64,000 bases of DNA from Amycolatopsis granulosa (GTDB taxonomy: Bacteria > Actinomycetota > Actinomycetes > Mycobacteriales > Pseudonocardiaceae). Below, piece by piece: positions 25,960-36,011 of the stretch. Position 1 is the first letter of the stretch. Each line of letters starts with the position of its first letter. Both the position numbers and the translations under genes were made by a program. A model generated the notes under the pieces. It was not told where the DNA came from. It made no database searches and worked only from the letters and a program-made list of their open reading frames with translations. The DNA lies in assembly GCF_011758745.1 (NCBI RefSeq), contig NZ_JAANOV010000001.1, positions 5,146,001-5,210,000 on the forward strand. Reading direction: 5' to 3'.

Positions 25960-27723
25960 TTGTCGGACACGGCCCAGGGTAATCGGACCGATCAGGGCTT
26001 CGCCGCACCCGAGCCCCAGCACGACTCCACCGCCCGCCCGCTGCGGGCCTGGCAGCGCCGGGCGCTGACGAAGTACCTGAGCACCAAGCCGCAGGACTTC
26101 CTCGCCGTCGCGACACCGGGCGCGGGTAAAACGGTGTTCGGCCTGCGCATCGCGGCGGAGCTGCTGTCCGACCGGACGGTCGAGGCGGTCACGATCGTGA
26201 CCCCGACCGAGCACCTCAAGCACCAGTGGGCCGCCTCCGCGGGGCTGGCCGGCATCCCGATCGACTCGAACTACCGCAACGGCCAGGGCGCGGTCGCGGC
26301 CGATTACCGCGGCGTGGCGCTGACGTACGCGCAGGTGGCGGCCCACCCGACGCTGCACCGGGTACGCACCGAGGGCCGCAAGACGCTGGTCATCCTCGAC
26401 GAGATCCACCACGGCGGTGACGCGAAGTCCTGGGGCGATGCGATCCGGGAGGCGTTCACGCCGGCGGTGCGGCGCGTGGCGCTGACCGGGACGCCCTTCC
26501 GCAGCGACGACTCGCCCATCCCGTTCGTCACCTACGAGCCGGACGCCGACGGCTCGCTGCGCAGCAAGGCCGATCACTCCTACGGCTACGCCGACGCGCT
26601 CGCCGACGGCGTCGTCCGGCCGGTCGTCTTCCTCGCCTACAGCGGCGAGGCGTCCTGGCGCACCAGCGCGGGGGAGGAGTTCACCGCCCGCCTGGGCGAG
26701 CCGCTGACGGCCGAGCAGACCGCCCGCGCGTGGCGCACCGCGCTGGACCCCGGCGGGGAGTGGATCCCGTCGGTCCTGCAGGCCGCCGACACGCGGCTGC
26801 AGCAGCTGCGCAGCGGCGGGATCCCGGACGCCGGCGGCCTGGTCATCGCCACCGACCAGGAGTCCGCGCGCGCCTACGCCAGGATCCTCGCCCGGATCAC
26901 CGGCGAGGCGCCCACGGTGGTGCTCTCCGACGAGCCGAAGGCGACCGCCCGGATCAGCGAGTTCTCCGAGTCCACCGACCGGTGGCTGGTCGCGGTCCGG
27001 ATGGTGTCCGAAGGTGTCGACGTGCCGCGCCTGGCGGTCGGCGTGTACGCCACGAGCGCGTCCACCCCGCTGTTCTTCGCGCAGGCCATCGGGCGGTTCG
27101 TGCGGGCGCGGCGCAAGGGTGAGACGGCGAGCGTGTTCCTGCCCAGCGTGCCGGTGCTGCTGGAGCTGGCCAGCGAGCTGGAGGCCCAGCGCGACCACGT
27201 GCTCGGCAAGCCGCACCGGGAGAAGGACGGCTGGGACGACGAGCTGCTGGCGCAGGCCAACCGCACCGAGGACGAGCCCGGCGAGGAGGAGAAGGCGTTC
27301 ACCTCGCTCGGCGCCTCCGCCGAGCTGGATCAGGTGATCTACGACGGCAACTCGTTCGGCACGGCGGTGTTCTCCGGCAGCGAGGAGGAGCAGGAGTACC
27401 TCGGGCTGCCCGGGCTGCTGGAGCCGGACCAGGTGCGGGCGCTGCTGCGCAAGCGGCAGGAGGAGCAGCTGGCCGACGCCACCCGGCGGAAGCCGGCGAA
27501 TGAGCCGGTGCCCGCGCCGGGGCCGAAGCCACAGTCGGTCAACGAGCGCATCGCCGCCTTGCGCAAGGAGCTGAACACGCTGGTGGGCATGTACCACCAC
27601 CGCACGCGCAAGCCGCACGGCGCGATCCACAGCGAGCTGCGCCGGGCCTGCGGCGGCCCGCCGACCGCCATGGCGACCATGGAGCAGCTGGAGGAGCGGA
27701 TCGCGACCCTGCGTTCCTGGTGA
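25960..27723 (+). CDS. DEAD/DEAH-box superfamily 2 helicase
   Basis: About 587 residues. Walker A is AVATPGAGKTVFG near residue 46, the DEAH-type Walker B is VILDEIHHGG near 135, motif III ALTGTPFRS near 165, and the second RecA domain has VIATDQESARAYARIL and motif VI AQAIGRFVRARR near 370. A charged linker and a C-terminal helical domain follow. This is an UvrB/XPB-like stand-alone helicase conserved in actinomycetes; substrate unknown. I chose TTG 25960 because GAGGAGGGGGAG lies seven bases upstream; an in-frame ATG at 25918 adds 14 codons but has no such site. No nuclease or other defence partner is adjacent. Confidence 0.87.
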   Translation: MSDTAQGNRTDQGFAAPEPQHDSTARPLRAWQRRALTKYLSTKPQDFLAVATPGAGKTVFGLRIAAELLSDRTVEAVTIVTPTEHLKHQWAASAGLAGIPIDSNYRNGQGAVAADYRGVALTYAQVAAHPTLHRVRTEGRKTLVILDEIHHGGDAKSWGDAIREAFTPAVRRVALTGTPFRSDDSPIPFVTYEPDADGSLRSKADHSYGYADALADGVVRPVVFLAYSGEASWRTSAGEEFTARLGEPLTAEQTARAWRTALDPGGEWIPSVLQAADTRLQQLRSGGIPDAGGLVIATDQESARAYARILARITGEAPTVVLSDEPKATARISEFSESTDRWLVAVRMVSEGVDVPRLAVGVYATSASTPLFFAQAIGRFVRARRKGETASVFLPSVPVLLELASELEAQRDHVLGKPHREKDGWDDELLAQANRTEDEPGEEEKAFTSLGASAELDQVIYDGNSFGTAVFSGSEEEQEYLGLPGLLEPDQVRALLRKRQEEQLADATRRKPANEPVPAPGPKPQSVNERIAALRKELNTLVGMYHHRTRKPHGAIHSELRRACGGPPTAMATMEQLEERIATLRSW

Positions 27724-27774
27724 GGCCCGTGCCGGGCCGGCGGGCGAGCCGCACCGGATGGTCCCGGGAACCAG

Positions 27775-27806
27775 AGCGGGCGCCCGGGAAGTCCCGGGCG
27801 CCCGCT
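27775..27806. terminator. Bidirectional terminator after helicase
   Basis: AGCGGGCGCCCGGGA (27775-27789) and TCCCGGGCGCCCGCT (27792-27806) form a perfect 15-bp stem between two convergent genes. Confidence 0.8.
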
Positions 27807-27822
27807 GGTCGTCTGTGGTGCC

Positions 27823-28005
27823 TCAGCCGCGCTGGATCTCCGCAGCGATCTCCTTGAGCTTCGACTCGTACTCGCGGGCGTGGTGGCCGCAGAAGAGGAG
27901 CTCGCCACCGCTGGAGAGGATGGCTCGTACCTGTGCTGCGGCGCCGCACCGGTCACAACGGTCGGCTGCGGTCAACTCGGGGCGGGTGAGCGTCGGTGAT
28001 GTCAT
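27823..28005 (-). CDS. Small zinc-ribbon protein (DUF7455-like)
   Basis: 60 residues: MTSPTLTRPELTAADRCDRC with a CxxC knuckle, followed by AQVRAILSSGGELLFCGHHA, whose Cys and His complete a likely zinc site, and a C-terminal helix. Small proteins with this DRCDRCGAAAQVRA...LLFCGHHA pattern are common in Actinobacteria and uncharacterised. GGAGGGAG precedes the ATG at good spacing. Confidence 0.82.
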   Translation of the reverse strand: MTSPTLTRPELTAADRCDRCGAAAQVRAILSSGGELLFCGHHAREYESKLKEIAAEIQRG

Positions 28006-28602
28006 TGGAGTCTCCCTCCGTCCCGGCATCGGTCACCCGATGCCATCGATCCAGCGGCGACCACTTCGGCCCCTGCGGTTGCCCGTCGGCTCCGCGGTGT
28101 TCGCTGGCCTCCACTCTTGCAGACGCTGAGCGCCTGGCAAGTGTTCCCGGCTGTGTGGGATGTGTGTCACGCAGAATTACCCCGGATGTCGTAGATCAAT
28201 CCCGCCAGTCCGGGCAATGCACCACGCCGGAAACCCGTTTTCGGTGGTCAGCACCCGTGTGGTGCGGCAGGAACCGGCGGTTCGGAACCGGTGTCAAGCG
28301 GCCGCGCGGTCCGGCTTGTTCGTTCTCAGCGGAATTTCCCGCGCTGGTCCGGGGCGGGATCGTGATCGGTCCGTGCGTGACACCATCCCCCGCGAGGGGC
28401 AGTGGTGGGACACTGCGTGCATGACGACTGGGGGCATGACGAAGGCGGGCATGGCGAAGGCGGCACCGCTGGCCGGGGCGGACCGGGCGGCCGGGGCCGG
28501 CGGCGGCGGCCTGCGGCGGTTCCGCGTCCGACTCGGCGAAGCGCGAGGGGAGGAGCTGCCGGACGCGCCGCGCGCCACCGGCGGGCTCCCCGCCGGTGGC
28601 CG
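28006..28602. other. Long region without a supported gene
   Basis: Open frames here lack family resemblance and codon structure. The promoter of the small zinc-ribbon gene should lie at its left end. At its right end an ATG at 28421, with GACACT six bases upstream, opens a 64-codon frame (MTTGGMTKAGMAKAAPLAGA) that ends at 28615 just where the next gene's frame becomes coding, so it may be the 5' part of that gene after a frameshift. Confidence 0.4.
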
Positions 28603-29289
28603 GTGGCGGTGCTAGTGGCACTGCTGGACGAGGTGCGCTGGTTCCCGGGCGCCGCCCGCCTGATCGACCTCGCGCGCGCCGGGACGCCGCAGCGGACGAG
28701 CGGACCGGCCGCCCTCGTGACACTGGTGTCGTGGCGTGCGCCCGGCCTCGCCGCGGCCGGCCAGGACGGCGCCGTGGTGGCGCCGATGTCGCCGGAGACG
28801 GCCGCGGAAGCGGTCGCGACGCTGTCCGACGGGCGGCTGACGGCGGTCGTCGCCAACGGCGCGTGGACGGCCGCCGCACTCGATTCGATCCTGTCCGGGG
28901 TGCCCGAGCTGGACGCGGCAGTGGTGGCCGTCGTGGACACCGCGGACCTGGGCGCGCCCGACACCCCGGAGCGCGCCCTGCGCGACTACCTCGACGGCGG
29001 CCTGCCACCGTTCTGGAGTTTCCCTTGCCGGGCCAGGAGTTTCGTGTTCCTCGCCGGAACGGTCACCGGTCCCGGCGGGACACTGCTGGCCATTGTGGAC
29101 ACCCAGCGCGGGGCCGGCCGCGACGCCGTGCACCTGCAACTCCTGGACCGGGTCGTGGCCGCGTTGCGCGGGCTGCTGCTGGTGGTCCCGGCCGGGGACG
29201 CGGCCGCGGCCCGGGCGCTGGTGGCCCGGGCCGGGTTCAGCGCTCGACCGCGAGCCGGGAATGCCGGCGGCCGTAGGCGAAGTAGATGA
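28603..29289 (+). CDS. Hypothetical protein, distantly DUF6885-like, possibly 5'-damaged
   Basis: About 228 residues from a GTG at 28603 (28609 and 28615 are equally possible). The region SDGRLTAVVANGAWTAAALD and the late RSFVFLAGTVTGPGGTLLAI/VHLQLLDRVVAALRG resemble the DUF6885 family as I remember it, whose members usually begin with a CGAFW-type segment that is absent here. A separate ATG-initiated frame (28421-28615) overlaps the beginning and may be the displaced N terminus. The last 53 bases overlap the convergent permease gene. Function unknown; a pseudogene is possible. Confidence 0.5.
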   Translation: MAVLVALLDEVRWFPGAARLIDLARAGTPQRTSGPAALVTLVSWRAPGLAAAGQDGAVVAPMSPETAAEAVATLSDGRLTAVVANGAWTAAALDSILSGVPELDAAVVAVVDTADLGAPDTPERALRDYLDGGLPPFWSFPCRARSFVFLAGTVTGPGGTLLAIVDTQRGAGRDAVHLQLLDRVVAALRGLLLVVPAGDAAAARALVARAGFSARPRAGNAGGRRRSR

Positions 29290-30676
29290 CCAGGCCGATC
29301 ACGAGCCAGACGGCGAACCGGATCCAGGTCATGACGCTGAGGTTCAGCATCAGGTACAGGCACGCCAGCGCGGCGACGACGGGCAGCACCGGGGACAGCG
29401 GAACCGTGAACGGCCGGGTGAGGTCCGGTCGCTTGTGGCGCAGCACGGGCACCGCGATCGCGACGATCACCATTGCGGACAGCGCGCCGATGCTGACCAT
29501 GTCGGACAGCTCGGTGATCGGCACGAACGCCGCGAGCACGGCGATCAGCACCGCGCCGCCGATCGTCATCCGGTGCGGGGTGCCCCAGCGCGGATGCGTG
29601 GTGCCGATCGGCTTCGGCAGCAGCCCGTCCCGGCCCATCGCGAAGCCGATGCGGCCGATGGTGACCAGCTCGACCATCATCACCGAGGTCAGGCCGGTGA
29701 TCGCGCCGAGCGAGATGAGGGCGCTGATCCAGTGCTGGCCGACCGAGTCGAACGCGGCGGCGAGCGGGGCGCCGGTGTCGATGTCGGTGAACGGCACCAT
29801 GCCCGTCAGCACGAGCGAGACACCGATGTAGAGCAGCGCGCACACCCCGAGCGCGCCCAGGATGCCGATGCGCAGGTTCCGGCGCGGGTCGCGGGTCTCC
29901 TCGCCGAGGTTGGCCAGTGCCTCGAACCCGGTGTAGGCGAAGAACACGATGGCCGCGGCGGACACCACCCCGCCGATGCCGTAGATGGACTGTTCGAGCC
30001 CCAGCCCGGCCTGCACCACCGGCTGGTGCAGCACGCTCGACTCGCCCCCGCTGGGCTGCGCCGGCGGGATGAACGGGGTCAGGTTGGCGCCCTTGATGAA
30101 GAACACCCCGACGGCGACGATCAGCAGGCACACCGCGACCTTGACCAGCACCAGCAGGTTCGTCACCCGGGCCGACTCGCGGATGCCGAGGACGGCGACG
30201 ACGGTGAGGACCGCGAGGATCGCGACCGCGCCGACGTTCACGGGTGCTTGTTCACCGAACCAGTCCTGCGGCAGGCCGAGCAGGTTCGCCAGGTACCCCG
30301 ACCAGCTGCGGGACACCACGGCGGCGCCGAGGGCGAACTCGAGGAGCAGGTCCCAGCCGATGATCCAGGCGAACACCTCGCCCAGGGTCGCGAAGGCGTA
30401 GGTGTAAGCGCTGCCCGCGGTCGGCACGCTGGACGCCAGCTCGGCGTAGCAGAGGGCGGCGAGCCCGGCGACCACCGCCCCGATCACGAACGACAGGGTC
30501 ACGGCCGGCCCGGCGTGGGTCTTGGCCTCCACACCGGCGAGCGTGAAGATGCCGGTGCCGATGATGATGCCGATTCCGAAGCCCACCAGATCCCGGGCGC
30601 GCAGACGGCGCTTCAGATCACCGGACTCCTGCCGGGCGAGGATGTCGTTGACGTCAAGCGTTCGGGTGATGCCCAT
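29237..30676 (-). CDS. APC-family cationic amino acid transporter
   Basis: A 479-residue transporter with about 12 membrane segments. The first contains the CAT-type motif GFGIGIIIGTGIFTLAGVEA, followed by SSVPTAGSAYTYAFATLGEVFAW and YTGFEALANLGEETRDPRRN, all typical of the cationic amino acid transporter subfamily (arginine, lysine, ornithine or polyamine substrates). Substrate is not determined by sequence. TAACGT lies six bases before the ATG, so initiation is likely leaderless. It stands alone between a hypothetical gene and sigA. Confidence 0.9.
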   Translation of the reverse strand: MGITRTLDVNDILARQESGDLKRRLRARDLVGFGIGIIIGTGIFTLAGVEAKTHAGPAVTLSFVIGAVVAGLAALCYAELASSVPTAGSAYTYAFATLGEVFAWIIGWDLLLEFALGAAVVSRSWSGYLANLLGLPQDWFGEQAPVNVGAVAILAVLTVVAVLGIRESARVTNLLVLVKVAVCLLIVAVGVFFIKGANLTPFIPPAQPSGGESSVLHQPVVQAGLGLEQSIYGIGGVVSAAAIVFFAYTGFEALANLGEETRDPRRNLRIGILGALGVCALLYIGVSLVLTGMVPFTDIDTGAPLAAAFDSVGQHWISALISLGAITGLTSVMMVELVTIGRIGFAMGRDGLLPKPIGTTHPRWGTPHRMTIGGAVLIAVLAAFVPITELSDMVSIGALSAMVIVAIAVPVLRHKRPDLTRPFTVPLSPVLPVVAALACLYLMLNLSVMTWIRFAVWLVIGLVIYFAYGRRHSRLAVER

Positions 30677-30682
30677 GCGGGA

Positions 30683-30688
30683 ACGTTA
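30683..30688 (-). promoter_or_regulatory. Leaderless -10 hexamer of the cationic amino acid transporter
   Basis: TAACGT on the minus strand, six bases to the ATG at 30676; no Shine-Dalgarno sequence. Confidence 0.45.
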
Positions 30689-30763
30689 GGAGATCACCGC
30701 GCGAGCCGCAGCACGGCGTCCCTCACCTCGTGCTTCGCCGCGGCGGGGACCCCGTGCACGCGA

Positions 30764-30800
30764 CAGAGCCCGGGCCGCCGTGGTGGCGGCCCGGGCTCTG
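30764..30800 (-). terminator. sigA terminator
   Basis: CAGAGCCCGGGCCGCC (30764-30779) and GGCGGCCCGGGCTCTG (30785-30800) form a perfect 16-bp stem with a 5-base loop, ten bases beyond the sigA stop codon. Confidence 0.85.
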
Positions 30801-30810
30801 CCGGCTCGTC

Positions 30811-32208
<1,398 letters not shown>

Positions 32209-32327
32209 GTACGCCCTTTCGCAGCGGTCGATCACGGCGAGCCGGGGTGGTGCGTCCCGGCTGCCTCAGATTCGGGGAACGTCCCGCGGCCTGCGGTTTT
32301 GTCCTCCGCGACCGTGGGCCGTGTTCC

Positions 32328-32333
32328 ATTGTA
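32328..32333 (-). promoter_or_regulatory. Candidate sigA -10 element
   Basis: TACAAT on the minus strand in the 186-base gap between ppgK and sigA, about 120 bases before the start codon. No convincing -35 partner was found, as is common for actinomycete promoters. Confidence 0.35.
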
Positions 32334-32394
32334 ACGACGATACGCCGGTGCGTTGCGGCCGATCACCGTTCAATCCCGCGCGGCGGGTGCGCCG

Positions 32395-33156
32395 CTAGTG
32401 CTCCAGGCCCTCGGCCGCTGCCAGCGCCGCACCCACGATCCCGGCGTTGTTCTGCAGCGATGCCGCCAGGACCGGTGTCCTGATGTCCAGCAGCGGCACC
32501 CACTTCTCGGCCTTCTTGCTGACGCCGCCGCCCACGATGAACAGATCGGGCCAGATGAGGTTCTCCAGCACGGACAGGTAACGGTTCACGCGCTTGGCCC
32601 ACTGCGGGTAGGACAGGCCCTCGTTGTCCTTGACCGAGGCGGCCGCCTTCTTCTCGGCGTCGTGCCCGTCGACCTCGACGTGACCGAACTCGGTGTTCGG
32701 CATCAGCGCGCCGTGCTGGAACAGGGCGCTGCCGATGCCGGTGCCGAACGTCAGCAGCGTGGTGACACCCCGGCGGGCCGCCGGGTCGCCGTAGCGGATC
32801 TCGGCCATGCCGGCCGCGTCGGCGTCGTTGAGCATCGCGATGTCGTCCTCGCGGCGGTCCAGCCGCTTGGCGAACAGCGCGTCCGCGTCGGTGCCTATCC
32901 AGCTGGGGTCGATGTTCGCCGCGGTGTGCGCGACACCCTTCTTGACCACCGCGGGCAGCGTGATGCCGACCGGGCCGTCCCAGCCGAAGTGGGCGACGAT
33001 CCGGGCCACCACGTCGGCGACCGCGTCCGGAGTCGCCGGACGCGGCGTGTCGATCCGGAACCGGTCGCCGATCAGCGCGCCCTTCTCCAGGTCGACAAGG
33101 GCGCCCTTGATACCGCTGCCGCCGATGTCGATGCCGAAACCGCGGGTCGCCGTCAT
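32395..33156 (-). CDS. ppgK: Polyphosphate glucokinase
   Basis: A 253-residue ROK-family kinase with the phosphate-binding loop FGIDIGGSGIKGALVD at the N terminus, the catalytic-base segment MLNDADAAGMAE near residue 107 and LLTFGTGIGSALF near 133. Polyphosphate glucokinases phosphorylate glucose with polyphosphate or ATP, feeding glycolysis; the actinobacterial enzyme is characteristically encoded beside sigA, as here. AGAAGGGA precedes the ATG. It is divergent from the inositol monophosphatase-like gene. Confidence 0.94.
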   Translation of the reverse strand: MTATRGFGIDIGGSGIKGALVDLEKGALIGDRFRIDTPRPATPDAVADVVARIVAHFGWDGPVGITLPAVVKKGVAHTAANIDPSWIGTDADALFAKRLDRREDDIAMLNDADAAGMAEIRYGDPAARRGVTTLLTFGTGIGSALFQHGALMPNTEFGHVEVDGHDAEKKAAASVKDNEGLSYPQWAKRVNRYLSVLENLIWPDLFIVGGGVSKKAEKWVPLLDIRTPVLAASLQNNAGIVGAALAAAEGLEH

Positions 33157-33220
33157 TGGCGCCGTCCCTTCTCGCTCGATTCAGAAACCTGTGCCGGAGA
33201 CTTTAACCGGGTGTGGTCCC

Positions 33221-34039
33221 ATGGTGGACGTGGGAGCTGCCGAAACGGAGTTGAAGGACGTCGCCGTCCAGGTCGCGGCCGAGGCCGCGGAGCTGGTCCG
33301 CCGGGCCCGTGAGGCCATGGTCGCAGGTGAGGCGGTCCGGGTCGAGACCAAGACGACGGACACGGACGTGGTCACCGCGGTCGACCACGCGGCCGAACGG
33401 CTGGTGCGGGACCGGCTGGCCGAGCTGCGGCCGGGGGACCACGTGCTGGGGGAGGAGGCCGGCGGCTCGCCCGGCGACGGCGTGACGTGGGTGGTGGACC
33501 CCATCGACGGCACCGTCAACTTCCTCTACGGCGCGCCCCTGTTCGCCGTGTCGCTGGCCGCGCAGGTGGACGGGGTGTCCGTGGCCGGCGCGGTCGTGGA
33601 ACCGGTCAGCGGGCGCCACTGGACGGCCGTGCGGGGGCAGGGCGCGTGGCTCGACGGGCGTCGGCTGGCGGTCTCGTCACCGTCGCGGCTGGAACTGAGC
33701 CTCGTCGGCACGGGGTTCGCCTACCGGGCCGACCGGCGTGCCCGGCAGGCCCGGTTCGTGTCCGGGCTGCTGACCCGGGTGCGGGACGTGCGGCGGGCGG
33801 GGGTCGCGTCGCTGGACCTGTGCGCGGTGGCGGCCGGCTGGCTGGACGCGTATGTCGAGCACGGTCTGCACCGGTGGGACTGGGCCGCGGGGGCCCTGGT
33901 CGCGGAAGAGGCGGGTGCGGTGGTGCACCTGCCCGGTGCGGACCCGGCCCTCGGTGCGGACGCCACCTTCGCCGCCGCCCCGTCGATCGCCGGCGCGCTC
34001 TACGACGCCGTGCTGGAGTGTGGCATCGGGCAGGTGTGA
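33221..34039 (+). CDS. suhB: Inositol monophosphatase family protein (SuhB-like)
   Basis: A 272-residue Mg-dependent phosphatase. Metal ligands are in VLGEEAGG (near residue 72), the signature DPIDGTVNFLYGAPLFA (near 92) and the C-terminal WDWAAGALVAEEAGAVV (near 220). Substrates in the family include inositol-1-phosphate, fructose-1,6-bisphosphate and PAP; position next to ppgK/sigA corresponds to M. tuberculosis suhB (Rv2701c). Start: ATG 33221, although the in-frame GTG 33224 lies exactly six bases after TGTGGT and could be the true leaderless start. Confidence 0.9.
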   Translation: MVDVGAAETELKDVAVQVAAEAAELVRRAREAMVAGEAVRVETKTTDTDVVTAVDHAAERLVRDRLAELRPGDHVLGEEAGGSPGDGVTWVVDPIDGTVNFLYGAPLFAVSLAAQVDGVSVAGAVVEPVSGRHWTAVRGQGAWLDGRRLAVSSPSRLELSLVGTGFAYRADRRARQARFVSGLLTRVRDVRRAGVASLDLCAVAAGWLDAYVEHGLHRWDWAAGALVAEEAGAVVHLPGADPALGADATFAAAPSIAGALYDAVLECGIGQV

Positions 34040-34096
34040 CGCGAGCCCGCAACCCGTCCCGCGCCGGCCGGTGACGTGTGCTCGCGGGCCTCGTGG

Positions 34097-34774
34097 TCAG
34101 CAGGTGCCGGGACGGGCGGCGTTCAGCAAGGAGTTGTCGAGCAGCGGCGGGCTCGCGGTGGACTGCTCGCCGCCGCTGTCGTCGTGCTGCGTCGACCACG
34201 TCTGCAGCTGGGTGAGGATCTGGCGCGCCGCCTGGGTCGGCACGACGTCGCCGAAGGCGCTGCCGATCGCCAGGTCCACGCTGGCGTCGTCCCGGTTGTC
34301 CCGCACCAGTTCGACGCACGGCACGACGAGGCTGAGGGTGCGCGCCGCGGAGCTGCCGTTGTCGCCGAAGCGCAACTGGCCGCGGCAGCTCGCCTCGCTG
34401 TTCGCGTAGGCCGGGTCGTTCTCCGGGGGCGCGATCTGCGTGAATCCCAGCTGCCGCAGGCTTTCCGTGGTGATCGCCGCCTGCCCGCGCTTCCCGCTGG
34501 CGTTGAGCACCTTCACGGCGATGCGGTCGGGCGGGATCGGTGCGGTGCCGTCCAGCGCGGTGTAGCTCAGGTTCATGTAGGTCACCCCGGGCGGGGCGGT
34601 GGGCGGCGGATCGCACCGCAGTACCTGGTCGATGTCCTGTTTGCTGGTGATCGCGCGCACCCAGATGAACATCGCGACCAGGCCCAGCACCCCGATCACG
34701 ATCAGCGCGGGCAGCGGACGACGCTTGCGGTACGCCCGCGATCTCCGCGTGCCGTGACCGATCCCCGACGACAC
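34097..34774 (-). CDS. cei: Cell envelope integrity protein Cei (LytR_C domain)
   Basis: 225 residues. A basic cytoplasmic N terminus (GTRRSRAYRKRRP) precedes one membrane segment (ALIVIGVLGLVAMFIWV) and an extracytoplasmic domain of the LytR C-terminal type (RIAVKVLNASGKRGQAAITTE near residue 95). Two cysteine pairs, including the C-terminal GTC, may form disulfides. In M. tuberculosis the homologue Rv2700 (Cei) is needed for envelope integrity and virulence, and has the same neighbours. GTG 34774 was chosen for the GGGGTGGGGCAG upstream and agreement with the family's length. Confidence 0.88.
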   Translation of the reverse strand: MSSGIGHGTRRSRAYRKRRPLPALIVIGVLGLVAMFIWVRAITSKQDIDQVLRCDPPPTAPPGVTYMNLSYTALDGTAPIPPDRIAVKVLNASGKRGQAAITTESLRQLGFTQIAPPENDPAYANSEASCRGQLRFGDNGSSAARTLSLVVPCVELVRDNRDDASVDLAIGSAFGDVVPTQAARQILTQLQTWSTQHDDSGGEQSTASPPLLDNSLLNAARPGTC

Positions 34775-35160
34775 CTGCCCCACCCCTTCGATCGAAGACC
34801 CCGCTTGCCCGAACCGTCGTTCCTGATCAGCGTAGGCGTTACAGTGCACCAGCCTGATCACCCGGTCGAAGGCGGGGTCCGTCTCGCACGGTGCCACGAA
34901 CCCTTTCCGGCCGCGTTCCCCCTGCTGGGTGACGTGCGTCCTGCTTCGAATGACACTCTGCGCGCCCGGGTAAGGCGTGAGCTACCCTCTGCGGGCTCCG
35001 CCCGTGGATCAGGTACCGGAAACACGTTGCTGAAGAGAGACCTGGCTCACTACGGCGGCGGGCACAAACAGGGGCGCTGGAGCGTTGTCCAGCGGCACGA
35101 CGGCATGCGAACAGCGTGCTTGAACAGTGATGACGAAGCTGATCGCAGGGGTGAGGGACA
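34775..35160. promoter_or_regulatory. Divergent intergenic region between cei and the DUF4193 gene
   Basis: No gene is supported in these 386 bases. TACCCT at 34983-34988 is a plus-strand -10 candidate and forms an inverted repeat with GGGTA at 34968-34972. On the minus strand TACGCT near 34830 is a candidate -10 for cei. GGGGTGAGGG at 35148-35157 is the ribosome binding site of the DUF4193 gene, implying a leadered transcript. Confidence 0.4.
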
Positions 35161-35469
35161 ATGGCGACCGACTACGACGCTCCGCGCCGGAGCGAAGCCG
35201 ACGAGCTCGCCGAGGACTCGTTGGAGGAGCTGAAGGCTCGCCGGAACGAGAACCAGTCCGGCGTGGTGGACGTGGACGAGGACGCGAGCGCGGAGAACTT
35301 CGAGCTTCCCGGCGCGGACCTGTCCGGACTGTCGGGTGAGGACCTGACGGTGAAGGTGGTGCCGAAGCAGGCGGACGAATTCACCTGCTCCGTGTGCTTC
35401 CTCGTGCACCACCGCAGCAGGCTGGCGGAGGAGCACAACGGGCAGATGATCTGCCGCGACTGCGCGTGA
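35161..35469 (+). CDS. DUF4193 protein (Rv2699c-like)
   Basis: 102 residues. An acidic N-terminal half (SEADELAEDSLEELKARRNE) is followed by a zinc-ribbon-like C-terminal domain with two CxxC knuckles, FTCSVCFLVHHRSRL and MICRDCA at the very end. The family is nearly universal in Actinobacteria, is essential in M. tuberculosis screens as far as I recall, and has no known function. It resembles RbpA-type small RNA polymerase-associated proteins only in size and charge. Confidence 0.92.
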   Translation: MATDYDAPRRSEADELAEDSLEELKARRNENQSGVVDVDEDASAENFELPGADLSGLSGEDLTVKVVPKQADEFTCSVCFLVHHRSRLAEEHNGQMICRDCA

Positions 35470-35486
35470 CACCGCGGACGGCCGGG

Positions 35487-35987
35487 CTACTTCGCTGAAC
35501 GGAGCAGCTCGGCCAGCGCCTCCGGCCTGCGGGTGCTGAACACCCAGTAAGGGGTGGGATCCGCGGGATCGGCCAGGTGCACGCGCAGCAGCGAACCGAC
35601 CCAGCCGCGATGCAACACGTATGCGGCGGGGTCGAGTTCCGGTCCCATCGCCTTCCGCTTCCGATCCTTGCCGATGACCTCGACCTCACCGACGAACCGC
35701 AACGGCAGATGCGCGTCCCCGACCCACAGCTCGTCCCCGGTCACCCGGATCCGGGCCCGGCCCATGGCCACCAGCCACGCCGCCATCAGGGGTATCAGCA
35801 CCGCGAACGGCAGCCACAACGGCACCACCGGGTAGCCGAGGTGGATTTCGTACGCCAGCAGCGCCGCGCCCACCAGGGGCAGCGGCCAGCCCCACCACGA
35901 CACGTAGAGCCGTTCGGAATACCGCGTCCCGCCGGCGTCGGCAGCCGTCTCGCCCACCGCACCGGCCGTGCTCGCGTGGTCACCCAT
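35487..35987 (-). CDS. DUF3093 membrane protein (Rv2698-like)
   Basis: 166 residues with two closely spaced membrane segments ([17 protein letters not shown] and [20 protein letters not shown], residues 33-70) followed by a soluble beta-rich domain resembling a PH-like fold ([20 protein letters not shown]). Function unknown. The ATG is six bases after a minus-strand TACCCT, so the mRNA is probably leaderless. Divergent from dut. Confidence 0.9.
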   Translation of the reverse strand: MGDHASTAGAVGETAADAGGTRYSERLYVSWWGWPLPLVGAALLAYEIHLGYPVVPLWLPFAVLIPLMAAWLVAMGRARIRVTGDELWVGDAHLPLRFVGEVEVIGKDRKRKAMGPELDPAAYVLHRGWVGSLLRVHLADPADPTPYWVFSTRRPEALAELLRSAK

Positions 35988-35993
35988 GCCCTA

Positions 35994-36003
35994 AGGGTAG
36001 TCT
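35994..36003. promoter_or_regulatory. Overlapping divergent -10 elements for DUF3093 and dut
   Basis: Minus strand TACCCT (35999-35994) and plus strand TAGTCT (35998-36003) share the central TA base pairs. The minus hexamer is six bases from the DUF3093 ATG; the plus hexamer is eight bases from the dut GTG. This is a compact bidirectional promoter of the kind with symmetric TA at its centre. Confidence 0.55.
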
Positions 36004-36011
36004 CGCCGCCC

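Noticed and set aside
25918..27723. The helicase as part of a phage-defence system
   Set aside because: Neighbours are a conserved YihY gene and a small zinc-ribbon gene; no nuclease, methyltransferase or other defence component is adjacent.
28160..28420. Open frame upstream of the hypothetical gene (MCVTQNYPGCRRSIPP)
   Set aside because: No start signal, no family resemblance and unusual amino acid composition.
34968..34988. GGGTA/TACCC inverted repeat upstream of DUF4193 as an operator
   Set aside because: Five-base arms are expected by chance at this composition; mentioned only as part of the intergenic description.
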